Assembly (NCBI GenBank): GCA_029215795.1
Contig: JARDYH010000001.1
Location: forward strand, 404,897,154-404,961,153
Source of the DNA: Anniella stebbinsi
Taxonomy: Eukaryota > Chordata > Lepidosauria > Squamata > Anniellidae
Length of the DNA stretch: 64,000 nt
Reading direction: 5' to 3'
Below the pieces are notes generated by a model. The model made no database searches and had not been told where the DNA came from. It was given only the letters and a program-made list of their open reading frames with translations. Below, in pieces: positions 18,901-28,826 of this stretch. The translations under genes and the position numbers were made by a program. Within the stretch, counting starts at the first letter, position 1; the number at the start of each line of letters is the position of its first letter.

Positions 18901-21720
18901 CAAGGGGACCCTCCCATGTAAAAAGTAAACAGAGGCTCCCAAACAGATTCAGTCATCAGTTACAACCAACAAGCCAAGCGCGTGAAGGCCCGCCTTCCTG
19001 CAAAATCCTTTCCACAGCTGCATTACCAGCACTAGCATGACAAAGCCCGAGCGCCAGCCCTGCAGGTAACCCATTGTTGTGCAACCTACAGTACGATTGT
19101 CTGTTTATTGATTATTTTTGCAAAAACATTATAAAGAGGTAGTTTTGCCCCTGCCTTTAGCACACACATCACAAGGCATCTAAAGGTCAACTGCAGCTTG
19201 CTCAATGTTGGCTACCACCTCCATAACAAAACTCAGCAGCCTTGCACCCTCATCTTCTTTGGGTTCCTCGGTTTCCTTGATTTTCCGTAGCTAGTACTAA
19301 TAGTCCACTTAACCTCTTGCCCAGAGCCAGGATGTTCACACAGCACAGGCAGAGATGGCAAAGGCTGAACTGGCCTTTAGAAGTTGTCTTTAGTCTGGCA
19401 CAAGCACTCTCCAAAGACTTTACCCCCCCAAAAAATCCTCCTATGAAAACTGTGTGACTGATCAAAGTAGTGAGGAAACTGGGCAATTTACTTTTATCTA
19501 ATGCCAACTTGTTATGAAAGGGGAATCTAGAAACACTTGTTTTCTCTGCTGGACCAAATAGAGGTGAATAAACTCATGATGCTGCCTTACACTGAGCCAA
19601 CTTCTTCAGCACTTTGCTTCTCCAACCAGCAACAGCTTCCCAAGGCCTTGGATAGACATCTGTCCCAGTTCTGTTGCCTTTGAACTGGAGGTATTAGGGA
19701 TATTTGGCTTTTACCTCTACTTGCGTTTTGACACGTTTTTATTGGATGCGTTTTTAATTACAATACTGTCATTTTTTACTGTATTTTCTTAGCTGTTCTT
19801 GGACTGTTATTTTAGTGAAAATAAAGTTAATAAATAAACGTCTGTGAGCACGTGTTCTGCCACTGAGCTATGTATGGTCCTTCCCCCACCGACCTAACCC
19901 CCATCCTCCCACACACATCCCTTTTCAAGTGTTCACACTTTCTCCACTGCAACATCAGCTTTATAGTATTAGTTGGAGAGCTATAGGAACAAGCGATACA
20001 ACTTAGAAAGATTGACACAGAGAAGTTGCAACCGAAGGAAATGAACATAGTGAGAATTGAGTTTGCACGGCTTGGCTGATCTACAGAGGAAAGTATTAGA
20101 CGTACACCAATAGTGGCTGGCTGCAATTAAGGAACATTCAGAACATTTACTAGCAGTGAAATTCAAATAAAGGTTAAAATAATCCCCAAATAAAGCATTG
20201 GGGGGGGGGGGGGAGAAACATTACTAAGTACTTTAAGCCAACAACACAGCTAAAGATTTCACTCTGGTCAGGTCATTGCCTCTATTACAGGGCCTTCTTG
20301 TGCTAGAGCATGAAACATTCAACACTAAGTACCTGACATTTCTCACTTAAGCCACCGCAGACCGAGCACTCCTGCAAGCAGGAATACTTTGGAAATGGGT
20401 ATCTGCCCGTAAGGCAAGTGGCAATGAGCCTTTATGGTGAAGCTGATGACATCATAAAAGCCTCCTCAAACCTGCTTGGATGAATCCTAGGACATCTGCA
20501 AAGAAAACAGGCCTAGCTTCATACGGGGCATTTCACCATAGCTGGAATGACAAAGCTACCTACACATTCAGCATAGCCACTAAGAGTACAGTAAGGATTT
20601 AGTCTTTTTTTAAAAAAAAAGCAATAATCTTCATACTCTTCTGGTTATAGAGAGAAAAAGTAGCTTCTAATGTTTCCTTTCATAGAGGGTGCTTATCCTC
20701 ATGGAGCATAACGCGATCGATGGCAAGTACTCATGACGCCAATATAGATCACCTCCATTGAGCAGAATGTCTCTCAATGCCAGTTGTTGGAGAATGCTCT
20801 GTGTGCACACACGTGTCTGCTATTACCCTCATGCCCTATTTGTGGGCTTCCCATGGGCATCTGACTGGCCACTGTGGGAAACAGAACACTGAACTAGATA
20901 GACCTTTGGTCTGATTCAGCACAGCGCTTATGTTTTTATCCTTTTTATACTGACACGTTGCCATGTGAGATAGCTAGGACACAGCCACCAGCTGCTTCAG
21001 TTCTGTCAACTGCAGTGCTGCCCACAGCTGCTAACCTCACCTCCACTTCCTCCTGGTGGTGCTGCTGCAAGGGGGAGCAGGCTCTACAACTAAAACCAAG
21101 CCTTTGGTTCAGCTCCCTAGTCTCCTTTGAGAGGCAGAAGAGAAGCCAAGGCAGCTGGACGGCAGCAGCAAGGGGAAGGTTCCCCTGTCTTGTTTGATTG
21201 CTGCGGTCACAGCCTTCCCATGATGGAAGGCTGGGCAGCACAGAGGGACTGAAAGGGATGAGCAAGAAGAGGCATTGTTCCTTTGCTCGTATGCCCAGTA
21301 TTAGGTTGGATGTGCACATCTTTGGAAGCTGTCAGGAAAATCAAAGGTATTAGGCCATGCCAGTAAGACAGAGGCTCACTCCCACTGGCTGGTGTTCTCC
21401 AATACATCATGCCATCCCCAGGGAGAAAGCAACTCTTTAAGTTTGTCAGCTTACCAACAGAATGACTCCAATGCTCCCCATATGTGGCCTGGTTGAAGTA
21501 GACTACATGGAAGCTAATGCTAGAGCCAGCTTTGAGTATTTGTAGGTTGCTTTAAAATCTAAAGGTACAATCAAGCTATAGCCTACTGGCCCAGCTGGGG
21601 AGGGTGATGGGCAGCATGGACGCAAACATGTCAATAGCAATGCACAATCTGAACTCTAGCAATATGGCACAGATATAGAGACAAAGAGAAAGACGAATGT
21701 CACATGGCCAATGCACTCAC
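15998..21720. other. EDC3 intron, scattered LINE ends
   Basis: LINE-like 3' ends lie at about 16230-16320 (TGTAAACTGCTTTGAGTG, poorly conserved) and 19680-19845 (AT-rich, ending in AATAAATAAA). A CR1-like LINE tail in + orientation is at about 20850-20940. A G14 run is at 20200-20213. About 17000-19500 contains only short open frames with no recognisable domain; I see nothing further in it. Confidence 0.5.
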
Positions 21721-22043
21721 ATGAGTTGTGCCTCCGCCGGAAGCCTTTGGACTGATTCAACGATTCCATATGCCGATCCATGTAGCTCTTGGAACACTGC
21801 TGCTGTTGCTGCTGCTGCTGCGGGGAAATAGCAACATCCTGGCTTTTCACATCTGTCCTCTTGGGAATATTCTGCGGAGCACTACTAGACAAACCGGGTT
21901 TCTTCAGCAATTTGCCAGTGCCATTCTGGCTGACACCCCCTGGGCATCCAATATTAGCAATACCAAGGTCACTGTGCTGAAAGTCGCCATTATCACCAGA
22001 GCCTGGAATCTCCAGGATCTTCAGCTCAGTAATATCACCTGCC
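21721..22043 (-). CDS. EDC3: EDC3 coding exon 2 (linker with poly-Gln)
   Basis: Begins with the end of the LSm domain (AGDITELKILEIPG). It then enters the low-complexity linker: QNGTGKLLKKPG, SSAPQNIPKRTDVKSQDV, eight consecutive Gln, then CSKSYMDRHMESLNQSKGF. The acceptor is CTTTTAG|GGCAGG and the donor is CAT|GTGAGTGC, giving the phase needed for a split Trp. Length is 323 bp. The Gln run, encoded by an interrupted CAG/CAA tract, is longer than the roughly four Gln I associate with the mammalian protein. Confidence 0.95.
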
Positions 22044-23689
22044 CTAAAAGAAGGACAAGGCCCAAACAAGGTGTGATTTTGCAATAGCGCCAACCTATTC
22101 AGGAACATAAGGGCAGCTAGCTGGCAATTTAGCTGGGAGGGGGGAATGGTGTCCTTAGAACCTGTGCCAGCATCAGTTAAATTGACACTTCATTTACAGA
22201 ACAGTCAATTGCCACAAAACCCTAAAATTCCAAGCTTGCAGGAATCAACATGTATTAACAAATATGGGCCAAGAGCCACTTTTTCAAAATTTGTCACTAC
22301 ACATCATTAGATGCCAACAGACCATCAAGACATCAGTTACATGTTTCTTCCCCACGCTGCAAACGGTGCACATGGGAAAATTATTTAGACATCCCTTCTC
22401 CGGGATTAGCCATTTTTAAGTGTTCCTCTCAAAATACAGCACTCAGGCACTCTCCCTCATGGAAGTACTTAAACGTTTCGAAGGTGCAGAAGGGGGATGA
22501 AGAGAAGGCATAAAACATCAGAAAAGCAGCACTAGATTAGACAAAAGCGCCACCTCTAGTCTGCACCCCGTTTTCCACAATGGCCAACCAAATACATACG
22601 GTTAAAGCCACATGGTTTTTCAGCCAGAACGGCGCATCTGCTGCCTCATAAGCAAACAATGCAGTGCAAAGATAAATTTGTAAAAGCCAGCAGTCCCCAG
22701 ACAGTCGATTTGTTTGCTTTGGATATTATTTTACTTTTATGCAAGGCAAACAATCAACTTACAGCTCTCAGCCTTTTGTAACTGGAAGCAAAGAGACAGG
22801 TAGCATGTGGCTGTCACAAACAGCTATCTGTTCTCACTGCTTCAATAAATTTACTCTAGCTGTGAAGATCTGAATCCCCATTATTGTTATAATAACCAGT
22901 AGAGCAGTTCAATGAAAGACACTCCACAGTCTACTACATATGAACTAGTAGAAACCAAAGGAATTTTGCTTCCCATGCTAATGAACAGGAGGGAGAAAAA
23001 AGGCAGAGAGGCATTTTTATCAAAGAATGTTCACCCAAGCAGGGGTTGACAAGTATCTTGGCTTACTGGCCAATCGCTTATTTGATCTTATTACCTTCTT
23101 CCACCCCAAGTGTTCTGGCACGTGCAGAGGGCTCGGAAGCAGAGTTCCCCCCCAGACATTTTAGTCCTCCAGTTTTAAACTACTGTGTAAGTGCATCTTT
23201 AGATATTTGCACTGCTGCTGGCTTTTATCTTAGCTACTACTTTGGTTTTATCCCATTTTAAACTTATCATTTTATATCATATTTTACTATGCTATTGTAT
23301 TTTATGGTTTTAAGTTTTGTCTTATAAACCCTCAAGACAGCTTCAGCTAATGGACGGTACAGAAATGTAATAAATAAACAGATACATGCATAGGAAGCAC
23401 ATAAATACATCACCCAAATTTGTTTTAATCTGCCATATTTGACAGGCCGCATATCAAGATCTTTCAAGAGATGGCTTCATTTTTTCAAATTCAAATGTAT
23501 AATGCTGCAGGAAAAAGTCAGTGCATTTACATACTAATTTGGCATTTGCCAGAATCCTGGGAATGAAAAATACAACTGTAAGTGATATGCACCAAATGTC
23601 AGAGGCCAACTGGCTCATGGCGTGTTTTAGAATTGGCCCATAATGCTCAAAAAGCCTCTTGTCAAAGGTTAAAGAAAGCAGACATTTAC
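22044..23689. other. EDC3 first coding intron with an L2-like 3' end
   Basis: About 23170-23385 (+ orientation) is an L2-type LINE 3' tail: an AT-rich run, then CAGCTAATGGACGGTACAGA and AATGTAATAAATAAA. Otherwise no gene and no other repeat recognised. Confidence 0.55.
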
Positions 23690-23853
23690 CTGAAGGTAAC
23701 CTCTGGTACCAAACATTTGACTCCATTATGGAAAGGGCGTGTTAAGGAGATTGTCTGGCTGACCTGATCCACGGCAGACACTCTTCCTTGATAGACTCCA
23801 AGGCTGTCTCCACAGTTGATTGAAACAATGCTTCCAAGCCAATCTGTAGCCAT
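23690..23853 (-). CDS. EDC3: EDC3 coding exon 1 (start codon, LSm domain)
   Basis: The start ATG is at 23851-23853. It opens MATDWLGSIVSINCGDSLGV and continues through RPFHNGVKCLVPEVTF, essentially the vertebrate EDC3 LSm domain that contacts DCP2. The whole exon probably begins at 23867, after a polypyrimidine tract and TTTTGCAG. A second AG lies 7 bp downstream and could be an alternative acceptor; neither choice affects the coding sequence. The donor is TTCAG|GTAAATG. Confidence 0.95.
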
Positions 23854-26054
23854 ATTTTCCCTGATCACTGCAAAATGAAGGTGAAATAAATGGTATAAAA
23901 ATGTCTGCATTAGACTGAAAATCTCCTTGTGTCGTGCTATTGCCCACTCCACACTCAGATTTCATTCATTTAGACTTCCTATATGCAGAATCTTCACAGA
24001 ATCATAGCGATTTCAGAAGCAAAAGCAAGAGAAGTTTCATCTCTAAACACAGGTCCTAATCTAAACAAGTCCTAATCTAATTCCAGTCTGTTTTTGCAAC
24101 TCATTAATATACTTAGAAGCTGAAAAATAATAACTCTAATTGGCTTCAATGCCAACTTTCAAATCATTATGTCTACCATACTTTCAAAGTTAGTATTAAA
24201 TAGGAAGCCTATAAGACATAAAGCTGAATCCCTGGAAGAATCAAAAGTTTCATGGCCACTTAACACTAATGGAAATTATTGCACACCAGTTAAGTTTCTT
24301 TTTTCTTTTTTAAGCATCTTTCAATTTTTTCTGATTTTTACATGTTTGTTAAGAATTTTCATCAGCAACTGGTCATTCTATTTTCCATCACATACTAAGG
24401 CCACACTACCCTGTTTATCACAAAATTAAAAATTTACACTGAGCAAAGATTCCTATCAGCAGAACACAAACCAAAATTACAGAAGTAAATCCAACATGCT
24501 CATATACAAGAAAGTGTTGATTCACAACATTACAGGTAATTCATACATTTCTCAAAATAGCTTCAAAGAGTTCTGTAGGCAGATCAATATGGCATAACAT
24601 TTTTTCAACACTGCAAACAAAGATTGCTATATTCTCTTTACCATTCAATAATGCTTTTGCAAGCATTTTAACGGTCAACATACCTATACTGAACAAATTG
24701 CTACATCGCACAAAACCAATGCAATTTGAAGGGACATTGGACAGTGTAAGAGGGAGGGGAGTGGAAAAGAGTCAACGGAGGAGAAGAGGACAGGAGTAGC
24801 GAGTGGGGAAGAGGACAGAAGCAGATGAAGGGCCAAAGAGTGCAGCACATGCATGTGCATACACCACCCACCTACCTGACGAAAAGGGAAAGAAAAGCAA
24901 AACTACAAGGAACTGTAGAAACAGGAAGTCTTAACATTCCGCAAGATGTTGTACTATAAAATTTCATGGACTGGAGTCCACTTCTTCAGATGCATGATGC
25001 ATTAGCCTTGTTTCACATCTACATGTGAGCATAATGTGTTATGCACTTGACAAACTGGGATTCAGTCAATAAAAGCTTATTCCACAATAAAATATGTTCC
25101 TCTCCAAGGTGCTACAAGGACTTTTCATTGGTTTTCAAATAGATTAAGAAGGTTGCTAGTGTAACTGAGGAAGCTGGAGGGTTCCATCTGGTCTGCCTCT
25201 TTAAGTGAACTGAACTGATCCACACTTCCCGGACTGATACAAGGATCAGATCCATAGGAAGCTGCCTTATGCCGAGTCAGGCCATTGGTCCATCTAGCCC
25301 CAATACAGTATTGTCAACATTGACTGGCAGCCAGGGCTCCCCAAGGTTTCAGGCAGGAGTTTTTCCAGCCCTACCTGAAGATGCTGGGGACTGACCCTGC
25401 AAGCTTTTGCATGCTCTACCACTGTCTTCTCAGTTTTCACACATCTTCTTGGCTCAATAATTTTACCAAAATGCACACAAAAATGTGTGTTTTATGATAA
25501 GATGCACACAAAAATAATGCAACAAAAAATTCACAGATTGATGTGGAAATGGAATAATCTGAAGCTATAATCAATGATTTGCAAAAACTGACATGGACTG
25601 GAAATAGACTGACCATCTATCCCTAGCTGCTACCCCTCTGAAAGGAAATGTATGAAGTCCTGGGTGATGCAAACACATTTTGTACACAAATTTTGGGACT
25701 TTTTCTTTCCCCATCTCCTGTTTTTTGTAGCCTGATTAAGAGATCCGCAAAACCCAAAAGCTTGCACACTTATTGGCGACATTTTGGTTGGTCCTAATAA
25801 AAGTATTGCCCAACAGTGGATTTTGGACTTCTCGTAGACAAGAATGGCTATCTTTGTTTTTTATGTGCATTGAGGGCACAGTATGACTGAATACATACTT
25901 GGGCTGATTGTGATGGGAGGCAAAACATTTTTAAACGCTCAATTTTTCTGCTATTTTTTTCCATTTTTAGAAACACAGTTTCATAATATAATGAATTAAT
26001 CAAATGGAGACAACTGGTCAAATTAAAATCACAGTTGTAACTCACTCCCCACAA

Positions 26055-26830
26055 AGTTGTGCGGAGCTTTTCAGCTACACTATGTGAGCTACACTGGCGT
26101 TCAATTCGTTTCCATGCAAAATTTAAAGTTTTGGCAGTTATCTATAAAGCTTTATGGCTTGGATCCAGATTATTCAAAGGACTTTCTTTGCCCAGAGATC
26201 TGCCTGCTCTTTATCATCATTAGCCTTTGGGATGTAAAACCATGAGGGATCTGACCAAGAGTCCATCCAGCCAGCATTCTGTTCACAGCGGCCATCCAGA
26301 TGCCCACAGCAAACCCACAAGCAGGACGTAAGTGCAACAGCACCCTTTTGCTTATGTTCCCCAACAACTGGCGCACATAGGCATCATGCCTCTTATACTG
26401 GAGGCAGCATATAGCCATCAGGATTAGTAGCCATTGATAGCCTTATCCACCATGATTTTGTCCAGTCCCCTTTTAAAGCCATTTAAATTGGTGGCCATCA
26501 CTACTTCCACCATGCCCCTTTACCTCCTGAGGCATGACTAGCTGAGCCATAGCCTTGTCATAGTGGTACTAAAGATATGGAATGTCCTTCCTAGGGAAAC
26601 TCAGTTGACTCCTTCTCTCTTAGCCTTTTGGCAAGTGGTCAAGGCATTCCTATTTCCCCTGCCTTTTTTATTGTTTTAACTTTGTATCCTGCTGCTACAA
26701 ATGGTTTAATGCTGCTCTGGTTTGTAACTTTCAGTTATTTTGTATTTTATTGTGATGACATTATCTATATTTTGAGCCATTTGGGGGCTCTTTTAGCCTA
26801 AAGACAAGCTAAGTATTCTAAATATTTGTT
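26055..26830 (+). mobile_element. L2-like LINE 3' fragment, interrupted
   Basis: Two blocks on the + strand read as successive parts of an L2-like ORF2 C-terminus. The first, at about 26088-26170, gives ELHWRSIRFHAKFKVLAVIY followed by KAL. The second, at about 26545-26660, gives IWNVLPRETQLTPSLLAF and FLFP. Between them lies an unrelated LINE piece in the other orientation (26245-26530). The 3' tail ends in TATTTGTTATTTATTTAG. Stops and missing bases make it dead. Confidence 0.7.
26245..26530 (-). mobile_element. CR1-like LINE 3' end nested in the L2 fragment
   Basis: On the - strand it reads through VVMATNLNGFKRGLDK-like coding remnants into the untranslated end (CCGCTGTGAACAGAATGCTG, GGCTGGATGGACTC). 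It belongs to the same family as 34473-34640, 38769-39070 and 58085-58400. It sits inside the + strand L2 fragment and so is the younger insertion. Confidence 0.7.
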
Positions 26831-27404
26831 ATTTATTTAGCATGTTAATTTCAGTGCCTTTGGTACCACCACCACCCTGCCCATAAAAATCTTAAAAATG
26901 AAAGCGAACTATACACTATTCAGTTATCACATCTTAAAAATAACTGTTTCAAAAAACATAATTTTAAAGTGTTCAATGAATGCCACATTAAAGCTGCAAT
27001 CCTACGCAGACTTTCCTGGGAGTAAATAAGCCTCACTGCGTATGGTGGGAATTACTTCCGAGTGTGTGACGATGATAAGTTCTTGAGCTGTAAACTCCTC
27101 AGGGCAGAGGCTCTCTCTAAAACACCATGTGTGTTGCATTACTACTAGTAGTCATCACTAGTAGTCATCATTATCATATCAATCCTTGAGATGAATGTAG
27201 AAGCAAGTGACACTACCAACATTTTTGTTTGTAAGTGTTTCAAGGGTTAAGGCCCTGTTTATGTTTTTCTTTGTAACTCTCTCTCTGAGACACAACACAC
27301 GTCTTATCAATGGTACAAATAACTACATTATTATCTATTATATTTACATCTCACCTCCACCCCCACTTTTTATCCTCACATCTCTGCGAGGGAGGACAGT
27401 CTAA

Positions 27405-27525
27405 GAAAATGCTGAGGGCTTCGTGCTGCATTGCTCCCACACGCTGGGACACTCTCCCTCTGGAGACACCACGAGCCCTCTCTGCCTTCAGGAAGGGGCT
27501 CAAGGCACACATGGCCTTTTGATTC
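27405..27525 (+). mobile_element. LINE ORF2 C-terminal scrap
   Basis: The + strand reads LRASCCIAPTRWDTLPLETP then SAFRKGLKAHMAF, the W-x-x-LP ... FRKxLKxH pattern at the end of L2/CR1-clade ORF2 proteins. About 120 bp, no longer coding. Confidence 0.55.
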
Positions 27526-27624
27526 GGCTTTCGAAAGCCATTGTGGTTTTCAACACTTGACTGTCTCTCTCGGTCTGTCTATGAGCTTGGCTCCACAGGA
27601 ATGGTACAGAAGCGCAACAGTCTG

Positions 27625-27790
27625 TGCGGTGTAGTGTGGTGGTTAAGAGTGCTTGGACTGGGGCTGGGGAGACCCGGGTTCGAGTCCCCCATCGGCCATG
27701 AAGCTCAGCTTCACACGTAAGCCGCCTTGGGCCCCTTGACAGAGAAAAGAAAGGATGCAATAAGCAAAGTGGCAAATAAACGAATAAAAC
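27625..27790 (+). mobile_element. tRNA-derived SINE
   Basis: The head GTAGTGTGGTGGTTAAGAGTG carries a box A-like motif. GGTTCGAGTCC at 27677-27687 is a perfect B box. The body (CCATGAAGCTCAGCTTCACA) and the GCCGCCTTGGGCCCCTTG ... AATAAACGAATAAAAC tail follow the common squamate tRNA-SINE. It lies just outside the CpG island. Confidence 0.75.
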
Positions 27791-27829
27791 CCTTGGGCAG
27801 AGGCGGGGGCGCACAGCCCCTGGCTCTTC

Positions 27830-28745
27830 CTCTTCACCGGCGGCGGCGCCGCCTCACGGGAGGTGTGGTGGGAGGTTCCCCCTCCCAGCCCTTAAGAGAG
27901 GAAGGAAGGAAGGAAATAGGGAATGAGCCCCCAGCCCTCACCCACCCACGCCCTCCCGGGTCCCCGGCAGGCCTGCCCCTGCCGTCGCCGCCACTTCCAC
28001 ACCTGGGCCGAGGACAGAGAGGTCAGGCCGCTCGCTCCGCTTCTCTGTTTCCCCTCACGGCTGCTTCACGCCGGAAGCGACTCGACGCGACACGCTTTGG
28101 GAGGCTCGCGTCACTTCCGCCTCTCTCCGGAACGCTCTAGGGACGGGGAGCTGGAAGAGAGGCGCTGCTTGAGCGGCAGGACGGGAAAGTGCGCATGCGC
28201 GCGAACGAAGACCGGGGGGGGTGGAGCGGCTCTCTTGCCGCAGGACCCGCGCCCCCGGACCCGCGCATGCGCAGAACGCTGCTTGCCGGCCTCGTGGGAG
28301 ACGTGGGCAAGTGGCCGCTTCCCTCGAGCGGTCTCCCGACAACGCGGCTCCCCCAGCCGAAGCCTGGGGGGCGCTGGTGCTCCAAGGCCGCCCTAGCCGC
28401 GTGCTGCGCCGGGTCCTCCTCGCTCTTTGCAGCGCTTGCAGGCGCGGCGGCTGCGAGGAGGAGGAGCGGCGCCGGCGTGGGCTGCTCTGCGGAGCGGGGC
28501 TCCCCTGGGACGGCGCCCACATCACCCATCACGCGGCTGGGACGAAGGACCGGGGAGCGACCGATCCCATTGATGCTCTGGATGACGCCCGCGACGCCCT
28601 AATAGGAGAGGATGCCGCCGGTTCGCAACGAAGAGCGGTCGGTGTCGGAAGGGCCCCGAGGGAGAAGCTCAGGCAGCCGCCGCAGGGCGAGCCTCGCAAA
28701 GCCTCCCTCGCCGAGCACGGAAGAGCATTTCCCCCTCCCTCCCAG
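27830..28745 (-). promoter_or_regulatory. EDC3: CpG island, presumed EDC3 promoter
   Basis: G+C and CpG rich for about 900 bp at the 5' side of EDC3. It contains two NRF1-type palindromes (GCGCATGCGC at 28193-28202 and 28263-28272) and ETS-type ACTTCCG/CCGGAAG sites near 28070 and 28113. There is no TATA box, typical of a housekeeping promoter. Long open frames on both strands here are a composition effect. The transcription start and the non-coding exon 1 are not resolved; CCCAG|GTGTGG on the - strand near 28000 is one possible donor. Confidence 0.6.
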
Positions 28746-28762
28746 TGAGAAGAGAGGAAGAA

Positions 28763-28810
28763 GGGGGGGGGGGTGTCCTGAAAGGCAAGCTTTCAGGACA
28801 CCCCCCCCCC
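28763..28810. repeat. Perfect hairpin with poly-G/poly-C arms
   Basis: A G run then TGTCCTGAAAG, the five-base loop GCAAG, then CTTTCAGGACA and a matching C run. The arms are about 20 bp. A short (CA)n follows at 28811-28826. Confidence 0.85.
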
Positions 28811-28826
28811 ACACACACACACACAG

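Larger units (their letters stand above)
443..23853 (-). other. EDC3: EDC3 gene span (five coding exons visible, 3' end missing)
   Basis: Enhancer of mRNA decapping 3 is a cytoplasmic P-body scaffold that binds DCP1/DCP2 and DDX6 to promote decapping. Coding exons at 23690-23853, 21721-22043, 12081-12413, 1739-1892 and 443-660 join in consistent phase (164, 323, 333, 154 and 218 bp). They give about 397 codons of a protein that is usually about 508 residues. The order seen is N-terminal LSm domain, FDF motif region, then the start of the YjeF-N domain. The final exon must lie left of position 1. Every junction has AG/GT ends read on the - strand. The gene neighbours CYP1A as in other amniotes. 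The 5' untranslated exon is not resolved and is presumed near the CpG island at about 28 kb. Confidence 0.95.
23868..27404. other. EDC3 5' intron, repeat-bearing
   Basis: Presumed first intron of EDC3, between the start-codon exon and the CpG island. It holds a dispersed lizard repeat at about 25255-25420 (GGAAGCTGCCTTATGCCGAG ... GGTCCATCTAGC) and a nested L2 / CR1-like pair at 26055-26830. A family B palindromic piece lies at about 27000-27065. No gene is seen. Confidence 0.5.

Noticed and set aside
27631..27700. Possible tRNA gene (box A and box B)
   Set aside because: The B box is perfect, but the sequence lacks a foldable acceptor stem and continues into a SINE body and tail.
27727..28748. 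Several 130-175 codon frames across the EDC3 CpG island on both strands
   Set aside because: Mutually overlapping, low complexity and without any recognisable protein. Expected from stop-codon scarcity in G+C-rich DNA.
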